A DNA stretch of 64,000 nt from Glaciimonas immobilis (lineage in GTDB: Bacteria; Pseudomonadota; Gammaproteobacteria; Burkholderiales; Burkholderiaceae_D), in assembly GCF_011947285.1 (NCBI RefSeq), contig NZ_JAAOZT010000010.1:1-64000 (forward strand), given 5' to 3'. The position numbers and the translations under genes were made by a program. The notes beneath the pieces are model-generated. The model saw nothing but the letters and a program-made list of their open reading frames with translations. It made no database searches and had not been told where the DNA came from. Shown here piece by piece: positions 8,742-17,990 of this stretch; the stretch's first letter is position 1; each line of letters begins with the position of its first letter.

Positions 8742-8991
8742 GACGGCGGGCTCCAGGGCATTGTAAGCGGGAATTGGTATTGCAAATTGACACTATTTTA
8801 TAGGAGTTAGAGTGTTTTTAGCGATAGCCTCTATTTTGGCCTGTGTGGAACTAGGTCGCAATCATCAATGTTGGTCAATATAGTTACCCGCCCAGCCCTA
8901 TCCCAGAGGGCCTTCCGGTGCGTATTAAACTGGCTTAAAGCGATTAATCCGATTCTTAAGCGACCAAGTACGCCTTCAATCATCGCCAGAC

Positions 8992-10143
8992 TTACTCTAA
9001 CCATCTGGCCCGGCTGGCCGCTAAGGCCACGGCCAGACATAGCACGCCGACTAGCACTAGCGCTGCGTGCAGGCCAAATCCATGGGCCAAAAAACCGATC
9101 ATTGGTGGCCCGATCAAACCACCGCCATAACTCAGTGTGGCGACCCCAGCCAGCGCGGTGGAACCATGGCGACCCGCAGCGCTAAATACAAAAGGGAAGA
9201 CAGTCGCAACGCCAACGCCGGTTAACGCAAAGCCAGCGATTGAGCTGGCGACGTTGGGCGCGACGAGTGCGATAAACATTCCGACACTTGCGACCAATGC
9301 GCCAGCGGTAACGACCTTGCGTGCATTAAAGCGTTCCTTGAGACGATCGCCTATCAGTCGGGTGATCAACATCATGCCAGCAAAGGCCGCAAAAGCCAGC
9401 GGCGCTACGCCGTCGGTGGCATGCAGCCAGTCTTTCATATAGACGCCACTCCAGTCGGCGACTGAACCCTCGACAATGGCACCGCAAAATCCGATGACGC
9501 CCAGCACGATCAATGGCCCATGCGGCATGGAAAAATATTTCTTGCCGACAGATGGCTCCGGGCGGTCATTAGGTAAGGCGTTGTAGCAAAGACGCAGTGG
9601 CACCGCGAACACGATGGATAACAATCCGAAATGGCAAAACGGGGACATCTCAATCCCCGCAAAAGCGCTTCCGATCAGCGCGCCGGATAGCGTCCCTACG
9701 CAGAACCATGCGTGTAACAGTGACATGATGGAGCGTCCAGCAACTTTCTCCGCGGTTGCCCCGAGCGCATTAATAGCGACATCGAAGCAGCCGGAACCCA
9801 GACCGAGGCAGGTCATGGCCAGCATCAGCCACGCCATATTGGGGGCCAGCGCCAGACAAGGCATCGTGAGCAATAATCCGATACCGGCATACCCCGCACT
9901 GTGACGCGCGCCGAAATGACCTGTCAGCCACGCCGCCAACGGAAACGAACCCACTGCACCAATCCCGGCGCAGAGCAACACCAGACTCAGCTCGGCAGGG
10001 TCGAGTTGCAAGGCATCGCGTATTGCCGGTATGCGCGAGGCCCAAGTGGCATAAACCATCCCCAGCAAAACGAACAGCAGCGGAAGTGCTACCAGACGTA
10101 ATCGGCTGATATGAGGTGCGGGAAACACAATTTCACTAGACAT
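8992..10143 (-). CDS. MFS transporter (YbjJ-like)
   Basis: 383 residues from the ATG at 10143 (M-S-S-E-I-V-F); an in-frame ATG seven codons upstream is less likely. There are 12 hydrophobic segments. The loop after helix 2, G-H-F-G-A-R-H-S-A, and a six-plus-six helix layout are typical of the major facilitator superfamily. The N-terminal A-T-W-A-S-R-I-P-A-I-R-D-A-L and C-F-D-V-A-I-N-A are like the YbjJ/FucP-related branch of sugar or drug carriers. The substrate is not predictable. On the same strand, hisC lies upstream, separated by a 120-bp repeat element. The C-terminus ends in S-R-A-R-W-L-E. Confidence 0.85.
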   Translation of the reverse strand: MSSEIVFPAPHISRLRLVALPLLFVLLGMVYATWASRIPAIRDALQLDPAELSLVLLCAGIGAVGSFPLAAWLTGHFGARHSAGYAGIGLLLTMPCLALAPNMAWLMLAMTCLGLGSGCFDVAINALGATAEKVAGRSIMSLLHAWFCVGTLSGALIGSAFAGIEMSPFCHFGLLSIVFAVPLRLCYNALPNDRPEPSVGKKYFSMPHGPLIVLGVIGFCGAIVEGSVADWSGVYMKDWLHATDGVAPLAFAAFAGMMLITRLIGDRLKERFNARKVVTAGALVASVGMFIALVAPNVASSIAGFALTGVGVATVFPFVFSAAGRHGSTALAGVATLSYGGGLIGPPMIGFLAHGFGLHAALVLVGVLCLAVALAASRARWLE

Positions 10144-10220
10144 TGGTATCAAGATACGTGACAAAAACCGGGCGCGCAGGCGGCTAGGAGAACAACGTTG
10201 TTGAGCGATCCAAAAACGCA

Positions 10221-10340
10221 GGAGTCACGCAAAACCGTCCCAGCAACGAAGTTGTCAACCCTGCCGACGCAGACAGTACGCCAGTACCAAGCATGCGGCA
10301 AGGAAAGCACAACGCCGATGGGGCGATTTTGCGCAATTCC
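10221..10340 (+). repeat. Dispersed element with terminal inverted repeats, copy 1
   Basis: 120 bp beginning GGAGTCACGCAAAACCGTCC and ending TTTTGCGCAATTCC; the two ends are imperfect inverted repeats of GGACTTACGCAAA. The interior (CCGACGCAGACAGTACGCCAGTACC, GGAAAGCACAACGCC) matches the copies at 28742-28852 and, reversed, 44889-44988. It abuts the hisC stop codon with no spacing. It encodes no protein. Confidence 0.85.
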
Positions 10341-11414
10341 TTATAGTAAATGCTTTGGCAATGCGGTCAGCAACGCGTGACAATCGCTATCCGAGCCCAC
10401 AGTAATGCGTAAAAATTGGGCAATGCGCTCATTGGTGAAATGACGCACGATGACGCCATCGGCGCGCAATCCCGCAGAAAGGATTGCAGCATCGTGGTGC
10501 GGATGACGGGCAAAGACGAAATTGGCGGCAGAGGGCAATACCTCGAAACCAAGGGCGTTCAAACCGGTAACCAGCCCGGTGCGGGTATTCATGACGGCCA
10601 GACGCGTGCGGTCGAAATGGGCTTGGTCCTGCATTGCCGCGGTGGCACCGGCAATCGCCAGTCGATCCAGCGGATAGGAGTTGAAGCTATTTTTGACCCG
10701 CTCAAGTGCTGCGATCAGATCGGGATGACCCACAGCAAACCCAACCCGTAGGCCAGCCAGCGAACGCGATTTGGACAAAGTCTGTACGACTAGCAGATTA
10801 GGATAACGTGATACGAGTGGAATCGCGCTGTCGCCGCCAAAGTCGATGTAAGCCTCATCCACAATCACGACGCTGTCGGGCTGTGCCGCGACCAGACGCT
10901 CAACTTCGGATAAAGGCAACAGACATCCGGTGGGCGCATTTGGATTCGGAAAAATGATACCGCCGTTTTTGCCCGCCTCAAGATAATCATCTACCTCAAT
11001 CATGAAGTCGTCGGAAAGCGGTATCGTCTTATAAGCGACCTGATACAAGCGTGAGTAGGTCGGATAAAAACTGTACGTAATGTCTGGATACAGAATCGGC
11101 TCATCGTGCTGCAACAATGCCTGGAACGCGTGCGCCAATACCTCATCGGAACCATTGCCAACAAAGATGTGCGCAGGCGTTACACCGTATTCTGCATTTT
11201 GCGCGGCGATAGCGAGCTTAAGCGGTTCCGAGTCAGGATTTGGATACAGTCGCAACGTGTCGGCGGCTTCGCGCTGAATCGCTGCGATCGCCAGCGGTGA
11301 CGGGCCGTACGGATTTTCGTTAGTATTCAGTTTGATCAAATTATTGATCTTTGGCTGCTCGCCTGGGGTGTAAGGCGTCAGACGACTGACAATGGGACTC
11401 CAAAATTTGCTCAT
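10341..11414 (-). CDS. hisC: Histidinol-phosphate aminotransferase
   Basis: 357 residues from the ATG at 11414 (M-S-K-F-W-S-P-I-V); the frame is open 24 codons upstream but those lack family similarity. It is a fold-type I PLP aminotransferase that converts imidazole-acetol phosphate plus glutamate to histidinol phosphate. Seen motifs are [11 protein letters not shown] (about 25-35), V-G-N-G-S-D-E-V-L (about 84), F-P-N-P-N-A-P-T-G (substrate/cofactor loop), V-D-E-A-Y-I-D-F, and [15 protein letters not shown] with the PLP lysine. It is not among other his genes, so it may be a second HisC paralog or serve aromatic amino acids. The gene ends directly against a repeat element. Confidence 0.92.
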   Translation of the reverse strand: MSKFWSPIVSRLTPYTPGEQPKINNLIKLNTNENPYGPSPLAIAAIQREAADTLRLYPNPDSEPLKLAIAAQNAEYGVTPAHIFVGNGSDEVLAHAFQALLQHDEPILYPDITYSFYPTYSRLYQVAYKTIPLSDDFMIEVDDYLEAGKNGGIIFPNPNAPTGCLLPLSEVERLVAAQPDSVVIVDEAYIDFGGDSAIPLVSRYPNLLVVQTLSKSRSLAGLRVGFAVGHPDLIAALERVKNSFNSYPLDRLAIAGATAAMQDQAHFDRTRLAVMNTRTGLVTGLNALGFEVLPSAANFVFARHPHHDAAILSAGLRADGVIVRHFTNERIAQFLRITVGSDSDCHALLTALPKHLL

Positions 11415-11739
11415 GGGATCAATCAAGTGGGTGGCGGATGCGTAAGCCGATATAGTAGCAAACCCGCGCAAAGTATCACGCTGCATTGCTGCCTTATTAT
11501 TCTCGGTACTGGCGAATAGAGTGCTGTGGAGGACTTATTGCAATGAATTGTACCTAACTACTCAGATCGGGGCTGATATTGCAACTAAATGGGGGATTCT
11601 GTACCTAACTGCGAACTTTAGATGGGCCGAGACTTTAGGGGGTACTAGACGCAAGTCAAAATATACCGGGTCTGTAGCGTGCATTCATCTCTCTATGATC
11701 TGCTTTTTAGCTTGTTTGTAATTGAATAGGAGTTTACTT
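11415..11739. other. Intergenic region between hisC and mscS-like gene
   Basis: About 325 bp between divergent genes, so it should hold both promoters. An open frame of 66 codons crosses it without a ribosome site or recognisable sequence. The 11-mer TGTACCTAACT occurs twice (about 11549-11559 and 11600-11610), 51 bp apart. Nothing else is evident. Confidence 0.5.
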
Positions 11740-12660
11740 TTGAATACTTTTGCCATTGACCAACTTCGTACGCTTTGGACGTTTTTGGCTACATCTTCAT
11801 TGCACTACGCGGTGAATGCGTTACTGGCAATTATTATATTGATGTTGGGATGGTGGTTCTCATCCAAGCTGTCGCGTGCTTTTGAGCGCTTGATGATACG
11901 CTCCAAAGTGGATGCGACGTTGCGACCGGTCTTACGCAGCGTGCTCCTGTGGCTTATCCGGTTGATCACGGTTATCGCGGTATTGGGACAGTTTGGTGTA
12001 CAAACAGCCAGTATTATTGCTGTATTGGGCGCAGCCAGTTTGGCAATAGGTCTGGCTTTGCAAGGCACATTGCAAAACATTGCGGCTGGCATGATGCTGC
12101 TATTTTTGCGACCTTTTCAGGTCGGTGAATACATCGCAAACAGTAACGCGGAGGGCACGGTCAACGAAATCGGCCTTTTTGCCACGAAGCTGACCAAAGC
12201 CGATGGCGTATGTCTGTTTGTGCCGAACAATCAATTATGGAACAGTGCGGTAACCAATTTTAGTCGGCATGACCGGCGCCGTATGGATTTGCCAATTGGC
12301 ATCGATTATAAAAACGATCCGGCCATAGCGATCCGTGCATTAACTGACATGCTGGAGGCCGACGCACGCATCTTAAAGACCCCAGCGCCGTTGGTCGTCG
12401 TCAGCGATCATGCCGAAAGCGCGGTAATGCTGAAAATACGGTTTTGGACCATGACCTCTGATTATTGGGCAGTGTGCTGGGATATCAACCAGCGTATCAA
12501 GCCGACACTGGATACGATTGGATTTTCGATCCCATTTCCGGTGCAAGAATTACGGCGGGAAAACAAGGCACATCAATCATCCTTGCCATTACCAGATCCC
12601 GCATCTTCAAAAGGGAGTTTAGGATCAACTCCGCAACCGACTAGCGGCACCGTTAATTAA
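11740..12660 (+). CDS. Small-conductance mechanosensitive channel (MscS family)
   Basis: 306 residues using the TTG at 11740, which lies 6-7 nt after AGGAGT; a TTG six codons earlier overlaps that ribosome site and is unlikely. Three N-terminal transmembrane helices are followed by the pore-lining TM3 (I-A-V-L-G-A-A-S-L-A-I-G-L-A-L-Q-G-T-L-Q-N, about residues 97-117), with the Ala/Gly packing and Q-N ending typical of MscS. The beta domain follows (G-T-V-N-E-I-G-L-F, V-P-N-N-Q-L-W-N). It acts as a tension-gated valve in the inner membrane against hypo-osmotic shock. The tail of about 30 residues is Pro/Ser rich. A strong terminator lies 128 bp downstream. Confidence 0.92.
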   Translation: MNTFAIDQLRTLWTFLATSSLHYAVNALLAIIILMLGWWFSSKLSRAFERLMIRSKVDATLRPVLRSVLLWLIRLITVIAVLGQFGVQTASIIAVLGAASLAIGLALQGTLQNIAAGMMLLFLRPFQVGEYIANSNAEGTVNEIGLFATKLTKADGVCLFVPNNQLWNSAVTNFSRHDRRRMDLPIGIDYKNDPAIAIRALTDMLEADARILKTPAPLVVVSDHAESAVMLKIRFWTMTSDYWAVCWDINQRIKPTLDTIGFSIPFPVQELRRENKAHQSSLPLPDPASSKGSLGSTPQPTSGTVN

Positions 12661-12787
12661 TAGGAAATGAACGGCATCGCTAAGTGTGAGCGGAGATGAA
12701 AGGTCAGGCGAGGCAATAAATCATCGAAAAGGCTAAGCGGCTCGACGGGCGTCTCAGACCTTGTGAGAAAAATCTGAAGACAAAATA

Positions 12788-12826
12788 AATGGCGGATGGG
12801 AGCTAATCCCATCCGCCATTTTTTTA
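12788..12826 (+). terminator. Rho-independent terminator after the MscS gene
   Basis: A perfect 14-bp stem AATGGCGGATGGGA / TCCCATCCGCCATT with a 5-nt loop (GCTAA), followed on the plus strand by a run of seven T residues. It is the clearest intrinsic terminator in the window. Confidence 0.93.
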
Positions 12827-12905
12827 ATCCCGGTGACGGCCTGCAATGCAGTGAGAGCGTGTACCAGTTCTAAGACAACATCACGCGCGCGAAGCGTCAG
12901 TAAGA

Positions 12906-13208
12906 TTAATCGTTAGTGGCCGAGGCGGATTTTTTGTCGTCAAATTGACATGTCAAGCCAACCCGGAAGCCTCGACTGGTGGATGGCACGACCGCCAGTT
13001 CATTTTGCGCGGTGTACATGTTTTTTTCAAGGAAAGTACTGTAATTCTTAATGAAAAGGTTACTTACCTTAGCAAATACCTGCCAGTTTGACGCTAAGTT
13101 GTAATGCGTGTCCAGATTGAAGATCGTGTAGCCCCCAACGGACCATTCGCGTCCTGATTGTTTTCGTTTCCATGTGCATACTTTTCCGGCTGCAAGCGTT
13201 GATTTCAT
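12906..13208 (-). pseudogene. TonB-dependent receptor C-terminal fragment
   Basis: A 100-residue frame resembling the last strands of a TonB-dependent outer-membrane receptor: G-G-Y-T-I-F-N-L-D-T-H-Y-N-L-A-S-N-W-Q-V-F-A-K-V-S-N-L-F (about 26-53), then V-P-S-T-S-R-G-F-R-V-G-L-T-C-Q-F-D near the end, where complete receptors have P-R-x-F-x-x-G-x-x-Y-x-F. The plug and most of the barrel are absent, and no related frame is visible upstream to 13430. It happens to start with an ATG behind GGGGAGTG, so a short peptide might still be made, but it cannot be a working receptor. Confidence 0.75.
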
Positions 13209-13429
13209 CTATTCACTCCCCTGCCAAGAAATCAGAACAGGAAAAAGAAGCACAATGCATGCCTGTGAATATTGTCTAGTCTGGTGCTAAGGTTAGCAAA
13301 GTACACACGGTGGCGATCCGGGCGAAGTATTCAGTAATCAGATCGCTAGTTTTGTTTCACGGGACACAGTGATCGCAACAATAAAGCGAGCGGAGGGTGG
13401 TCTGCATATCGACGATACGTTGATAAGAA

Positions 13430-14557
13430 TCAATAGGTGTAAAACATCCGCTGAATTTCCTGCGGACTAGTCGTTCTGGTCAATCCCAGCATGAGCAATA
13501 CGCGCGCTTTTTGAGCATTGAGCGTATCCGCCACCACGAAGTCCAGTGCGTCGTCGCTGGCCTCGCCGTTCCGGGCGACAATACCTTGGCCGACACGGCT
13601 GGCACGTACGATGATAACGCCTTTTTTGCGGGCAGCAAGGAGCGGCACTTTCATCTGGGCGGCGACACTGCCATTCCCCACACCTGCATGAATGATGCCT
13701 TTGGCACCCGCTGCCACCTGCCCATCGAGAGCCGCGCTGTCCATGTCAGCGTAGCCGTAGACGATGTCCACTCTGGGTAAAACAGCCAAATTACTGATAT
13801 CGAATTCCGTATCCAGCGTATTTTTTCGCGTCGACTGACGGTAGAAATACACTTTACGTCCTTGAACATAGCCGAGCACGCCCAGCTCGGTCGATTTAAA
13901 GGCATCGGTTGTAGAGGTATTGGTCTTGGTGACGTCACGGGCCGCATTAATCTGGTCGTTTAATGCCACCAGAACGCCCTTGCCGATGGCTTCTTTGCTA
14001 CCTGCAAGCAACACCGCATTGTATAAATTGAGCGGACCGTCTGCCGACAGCGCGTTGGATGGACGCATGGCACCGACCATCACGACCGGCTTGTGACTCT
14101 TCACCGTGAGGTCGAGAAAATAGGCAGTTTCTTCGATGGTGTCGGTGCCGTGGGTAATCACGATCCCGTCTACGTGGGGCTGAGCCAGCAGTACGTTAAC
14201 CCGCTTTGCCAGCTTTAACCATTGATCAACCGTCATGCTTTCGCTGGCAACCTGAAATATCTGCTCAGTTTTTATGTTGGCGACTTTATTCAACTCCGGG
14301 ATTGAGGCAATTAATGTATCAATGGCGACGGTTGCGGCCTTGTAGCCTACCATCGCCGTCCTGTTAGCACCCGTTCCGGCAATCGTGCCGCCGGTGCCGA
14401 GGACCGTCACGTTGGGTAAACCTTGGGTCGGACTTTCAGCTGACACGGGCTGCAACTCTTGGGCGACGACGCTGGTAACAGCGCCCGATAAAAGTAGCGT
14501 AAAAAACAGCCGCCGGATACAGGCCGGAAAAGGGGCGTTCAATGTATGCGATTGCAT
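13430..14557 (-). CDS. ansB: Type II (periplasmic) L-asparaginase
   Basis: 375 residues from the ATG at 14557 (M-Q-S-H-T-L-N-A-P-F), chosen because a signal peptide of about 32 residues ending V-V-A-Q follows; the frame is open 15 codons further upstream. It hydrolyses asparagine, and often glutamine, to the acid and ammonia in the periplasm. The two threonine motifs are present: L-G-T-G-G-T-I-A-G (about 53-61) and H-G-T-D-T-I-E-E-T (about 134-142), together with M-R-P-S-N-A-L-S-A-D-G-P-L-N-L-Y-N-A. It starts 22 bp after argO on the same strand, so the exporter and asparaginase are probably one transcript. Confidence 0.93.
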   Translation of the reverse strand: MQSHTLNAPFPACIRRLFFTLLLSGAVTSVVAQELQPVSAESPTQGLPNVTVLGTGGTIAGTGANRTAMVGYKAATVAIDTLIASIPELNKVANIKTEQIFQVASESMTVDQWLKLAKRVNVLLAQPHVDGIVITHGTDTIEETAYFLDLTVKSHKPVVMVGAMRPSNALSADGPLNLYNAVLLAGSKEAIGKGVLVALNDQINAARDVTKTNTSTTDAFKSTELGVLGYVQGRKVYFYRQSTRKNTLDTEFDISNLAVLPRVDIVYGYADMDSAALDGQVAAGAKGIIHAGVGNGSVAAQMKVPLLAARKKGVIIVRASRVGQGIVARNGEASDDALDFVVADTLNAQKARVLLMLGLTRTTSPQEIQRMFYTY

Positions 14558-14579
14558 GGATGCCTCAGGTGTAAACGCC

Positions 14580-15188
14580 TCACAGCAAAAGTGAAGTTGC
14601 AATCCCCCACATTACCACGGCAATGATGCTGTCAAGTATTCGCCATGCCACAGGCTTGGCAAAAAGCGGTGCTGCAAACCGTGCGCCGAATCCCAGGCTG
14701 ATAAACCAGAGCGACGAGGCTAGTATCGCGCCAGCGGCGAACAATACCCGACCCATGCCGATCTCTTGCCCACCCACGGATCCCAATAAAACAACGGTGT
14801 CCAGCAACGCGTGGGGATTGAGTAAGCTAAATGCCAGCGCACTGGCGATTACTGCCGCGTAACGCTGCGGTGCCAGTGGCGCGGTGGTGGTCATCAGCGC
14901 GCCCGGCTTCCAGGCAGCCATGGCGGAGCGAATACCGCACCACGTCAAAAACGCAGCGCCGCCCCATTTGGAGAACGCAAATAACGCTGGATTTTCAGCA
15001 ATCAATGCGCCGACGCCAGCCACCCCTAACGCAATCAGCAAGGCATCGCATAGCCCGCAAATCAACACCGATGTGAGTACATACTGACGTTGCAACCCCT
15101 GCCGCAAGATGAACGCGTTCTGAGCGCCGATAGCGATGATCAGGCCACCGCCCAGTCCCAACCCTTTGATAAATGCTGCGCTTTCCAT
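14580..15188 (-). CDS. argO: LysE/ArgO-family amino-acid exporter
   Basis: A 202-residue inner-membrane protein with six hydrophobic segments. The N-terminus carries the family hallmark G-A-Q-N-A-F-I-L-R-Q-G-L-Q (about 21-33), followed by C-G-L-C-D-A-L-L-I-A-L-G-V-A-G. The middle has N-P-H-A-L-L-D-T-V-V-L-L-G-S. The family exports arginine and lysine (LysE, ArgO). It faces the LysR-type gene argP across 164 bp, exactly the arrangement of argO/argP or lysE/lysG, in which the regulator senses intracellular Arg/Lys. The asparaginase gene follows within 22 bp. Confidence 0.93.
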   Translation of the reverse strand: MESAAFIKGLGLGGGLIIAIGAQNAFILRQGLQRQYVLTSVLICGLCDALLIALGVAGVGALIAENPALFAFSKWGGAAFLTWCGIRSAMAAWKPGALMTTTAPLAPQRYAAVIASALAFSLLNPHALLDTVVLLGSVGGQEIGMGRVLFAAGAILASSLWFISLGFGARFAAPLFAKPVAWRILDSIIAVVMWGIATSLLL

Positions 15189-15253
15189 GTTGACTCCCTT
15201 GTTAATGAAGAAAGTTTACTGCGCGATCTAACATAAGTAAAATGAATGAATCT

Positions 15254-15270
15254 ACTACTTAATAAGTAGT
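15254..15270. promoter_or_regulatory. Inverted repeat in the argO-argP divergent region
   Basis: ACTACTT-AAT-AAGTAGT, a perfect 7-bp inverted repeat with a 3-nt centre, 66 bp upstream of argO and 83 bp upstream of argP. The position and dyad fit a binding site for the LysR-type regulator encoded next door. The binding itself is inferred. Confidence 0.45.
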
Positions 15271-15283
15271 GCTAATACTAGTA

Positions 15284-15335
15284 CTAATAAATAAGGCTAA
15301 TAAATAAGGCTAATAAATAAGGCTAATAAATAAGG
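15284..15335 (+). repeat. Four perfect 13-bp tandem repeats before argP
   Basis: CTAATAAATAAGG is repeated four times without mismatch (15284, 15297, 15310, 15323), ending 17 bp before the argP ATG. A fifth partial unit (CTTAAAAAG) follows. The array is AT rich and sits in the promoter/leader of argP. The unit length is not a multiple of 10.5, so each gain or loss would rotate upstream sites on the helix. Confidence 0.9.
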
Positions 15336-15352
15336 CTTAAAAAGAGCGCGAT

Positions 15353-16267
15353 ATGAAAAATGTTGATTACCGTGGTTTGGCGGCATTGGATGCCGTCGTT
15401 GGGCTAGGAAGTTTTGAGAAGGCAGCACTATCCTTGCACGTTAGCCAGTCGGCAATATCGCAGCGGATACGGACCTTGGAAGAGCTGAGCGGCCAGTTAT
15501 TAATTGTGCGTGCGCAACCACCGTTTGCCACCACGCTCGGGCAGCGTCTGATTGCGCATTACCGACAGGTTAAGTTAATGGAGGCAGCACTTGAGTCCGA
15601 CATAGGCGAACCGGCCAGCCTGCCGGAGATTGCTATCGCGGTCAACGCAGATACGCTGGCAACATGGTTGCCCGATGCGCTTGCGCCGGTGCTTAAACCG
15701 CCGCAATGCCAATTAACCGTCTTAATAGACGATCAAGACCATACGCTGCAATTATTGCGAGAAGGCAGCGTTTTTGGGTGTGTGACCAGTTCGATGACAC
15801 CAGTGGCAGGCACCACTGCCACGCCGCTGGGGGTGGAACGCTATATTTGCGCGGCATCGCCCGCGTTTGCCAGGACTTGGTTTAAATACGGATTTACCAC
15901 GGCGGCAGTAGCGCAAGCGCCCGCGGTTGTTTTTAACCAAAAAGACGCATTGCATGCGCGGTTTCTGCGTCAGCGTTTGGGATGGCAGAGCGCCTATCCG
16001 CATCATTCGATTGCCTCAGTCGATGCGTTTGAGAAATTTATTCAAAGGGGTTTCGGTTACGGGATGTTGCCGACGGTGCAGATTGCGACTGCGTTAGCCT
16101 CCGGACAGTTGGTGGACTTATGTCCGGGCGAAGGTATTGATGTGCCGCTGGTGTGGCATGCATGGAATATTCATACGCCGCTAACGGCGTCGTTATCGCG
16201 GCACATCATCGACATTGCCCGGCAGAGTTTGAATTATACGCAGCCCGAGGACGACAACTTAAAATAG
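15353..16267 (+). CDS. argP: LysR-type regulator ArgP (LysG) of the exporter gene
   Basis: A 304-residue LysR-family protein. The N-terminal winged helix (M-K-N-V-D-Y-R-G-L-A-A-L-D-A-V, then F-E-K-A-A-L-S-L-H-V-S-Q-S-A-I-S-Q-R-I) is characteristic of ArgP/IciA/LysG. The effector domain is about residues 85-295. Homologs activate divergent argO when arginine or basic dipeptides accumulate. The ribosome site (AAAAGAGCG) is weak. The 5' leader contains four 13-bp repeats that may tune expression. Confidence 0.92.
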   Translation: MKNVDYRGLAALDAVVGLGSFEKAALSLHVSQSAISQRIRTLEELSGQLLIVRAQPPFATTLGQRLIAHYRQVKLMEAALESDIGEPASLPEIAIAVNADTLATWLPDALAPVLKPPQCQLTVLIDDQDHTLQLLREGSVFGCVTSSMTPVAGTTATPLGVERYICAASPAFARTWFKYGFTTAAVAQAPAVVFNQKDALHARFLRQRLGWQSAYPHHSIASVDAFEKFIQRGFGYGMLPTVQIATALASGQLVDLCPGEGIDVPLVWHAWNIHTPLTASLSRHIIDIARQSLNYTQPEDDNLK

Positions 16268-16322
16268 AAAACAACGGGCAGAATATCGATGGATATTTAT
16301 TATCGCATTCGCCCGCAAAGCC

Positions 16323-17990
16323 CTATCGCGTTACCGGCTTATACCGAATCCGCTTAGGCTTGGCACCTTCTTCACCCAGACGCTTGCGCTTATCGGCTTC
16401 ATATTCCTGATAGTTGCCATCAAAGAACGTGACTTGCGAATTACTCTCGAACGCCAGGATATGGGTAGCAATCCGATCCAGGAACCAGCGATCATGGGAG
16501 ATCACCATGACGCTACCGGCAAACTCCAGCAGGGCGTCTTCCAAGGCGCGCAAAGTTTCAACATCCAGATCGTTAGACGGTTCATCAAGCAACAGAACAT
16601 TGCCACCTTGCAGTAGTGTTTTTGCCAGATGCAGGCGACCACGCTCACCACCGGACAGATTGCCGACGATTTTTTGCTGGTCGCCACCTTTGAAGTTGAA
16701 GCGTCCCAGATAAGCGCGCGATGCCATTTCAAAGCGGCCTACGGTCAGAATGTCGGCACCGCCAGAGACATCCTCAAACACCGTTTTGCCGTCCGATAAC
16801 GCGTCGCGATGTTGGTCAACGATGGAAACGCGTGCAGTCTGGCCGAGTACGACTTCGCCACTGTCCGGCTGTTCCTTGCCGGTAATCATCTTAAATAACG
16901 TCGATTTACCAGCACCGTTAGGACCGATGATGCCGACAATAGCGCCTGCTGGCACGGTAAAACTCAGATCGTCGATTAACAAGCGGTCGCCGAAAGACTT
17001 GGATACGTTCTTGAATTCGATGACTTCGTTACCCAGGCGCTCTGCCACCGGAATAAAAATTTCCGAAGTTTCATTACGCTTTTGGTATTCGTGTTCGCTC
17101 AATTCATTGAAGCGCGCCAAACGTGCCTTACTCTTGGCCTGCCGTCCCTTCGGGTTCTGGCGTACCCATTCCAGCTCTTTGGCGATGGTTTTCTGGCGCG
17201 ATGATTCGGTTGCTTCTTCTTGCTTCAGGCGGTCGCTTTTTTGCTCAAGCCATGAGCTGTAATTGCCCTTCCAAGGAATGCCGTGGCCACGATCCAGTTC
17301 GAGAATCCATTCAGCGGCATTGTCCAAAAAGTAGCGATCATGGGTGATACCCACGACCGTGCCGGGAAAGCGTTGCAAAAATTGCTCCAGCCAATCGACT
17401 GATTCGGCGTCCAGATGGTTGGTCGGCTCGTCCAGCAGAAGCATGTCTGGTTTGGATAATAGCAAACGACACAATGCAACCCGACGTTTCTCTCCACCGG
17501 ATAGTACGCCGATGATGGCGTCCCATGGTGGCAAACGTAATGCGTCCGCGGCCATCTCAAGCTGTAATTCCAGATTGCCACCGTCGGAGGTCGATATGAT
17601 GGCCTCCAGACGACCTTGCTCAGTTGCCAACGCATCGAAATCAGCATCCGGTTCTGCGTAGGCAGCATACACGGCATCCAGCTTAGCGCGGGCTTCAAAG
17701 GCCTCGCCCAGACCGCCTTCAACCGCTTGTCGCACAGTTTGTTCGGGATCTAGCTGCGGTTCTTGGGGCAAGTAACCGATGTTCAAGCCCGGCATAGGCG
17801 TCGCTTCGCCCTGAATGTCGGTATCGATGCCAGCCATAATTTTAAGCAAGGTCGATTTGCCAGAGCCGTTCAGGCCTAGCACACCGATCTTTGCACCGGG
17901 GAAAAACGACAGTGAGATATCCTTCAGAATTTGTCGTTTTGGCGGCACGATCTTGCCGACCTTGTTCATTGTATATACGTATTGCGCCAT
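16323..17990 (-). CDS. ettA: Energy-dependent translational throttle protein EttA (ABC-F)
   Basis: 555 residues from the ATG at 17990 (M-A-Q-Y-V-Y-T-M-N-K-V-G-K-I-V), identical in length to the E. coli protein; an ATG 16 codons upstream is discarded. It has two ABC domains, each with Walker A (G-L-N-G-S-G-K-S-T about 39; G-P-N-G-A-G-K-S-T about 356), signatures L-S-G-G-E-K-R-R-V and L-S-G-G-E-R-G-R-L, and Walker B ending D-E-P-T-N-H-L-D and D-E-P-S-N-D-L-D. The toothed arm and P-site linker (about 240-320, rich in Lys/Arg/Gln) are present. EttA binds the ribosomal E site and gates the first peptide bond by ATP/ADP ratio. It converges with argP. Confidence 0.96.
   Translation of the reverse strand: MAQYVYTMNKVGKIVPPKRQILKDISLSFFPGAKIGVLGLNGSGKSTLLKIMAGIDTDIQGEATPMPGLNIGYLPQEPQLDPEQTVRQAVEGGLGEAFEARAKLDAVYAAYAEPDADFDALATEQGRLEAIISTSDGGNLELQLEMAADALRLPPWDAIIGVLSGGEKRRVALCRLLLSKPDMLLLDEPTNHLDAESVDWLEQFLQRFPGTVVGITHDRYFLDNAAEWILELDRGHGIPWKGNYSSWLEQKSDRLKQEEATESSRQKTIAKELEWVRQNPKGRQAKSKARLARFNELSEHEYQKRNETSEIFIPVAERLGNEVIEFKNVSKSFGDRLLIDDLSFTVPAGAIVGIIGPNGAGKSTLFKMITGKEQPDSGEVVLGQTARVSIVDQHRDALSDGKTVFEDVSGGADILTVGRFEMASRAYLGRFNFKGGDQQKIVGNLSGGERGRLHLAKTLLQGGNVLLLDEPSNDLDVETLRALEDALLEFAGSVMVISHDRWFLDRIATHILAFESNSQVTFFDGNYQEYEADKRKRLGEEGAKPKRIRYKPVTR

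Noticed and set aside
11521-11721. A 66-codon plus-strand frame before the MscS gene
   Set aside because: No ribosome site or family similarity, and composition unlike neighbouring genes.
15284-15335. Possible CRISPR-like array
   Set aside because: The 13-bp units are contiguous without spacers, so it is a simple tandem repeat.
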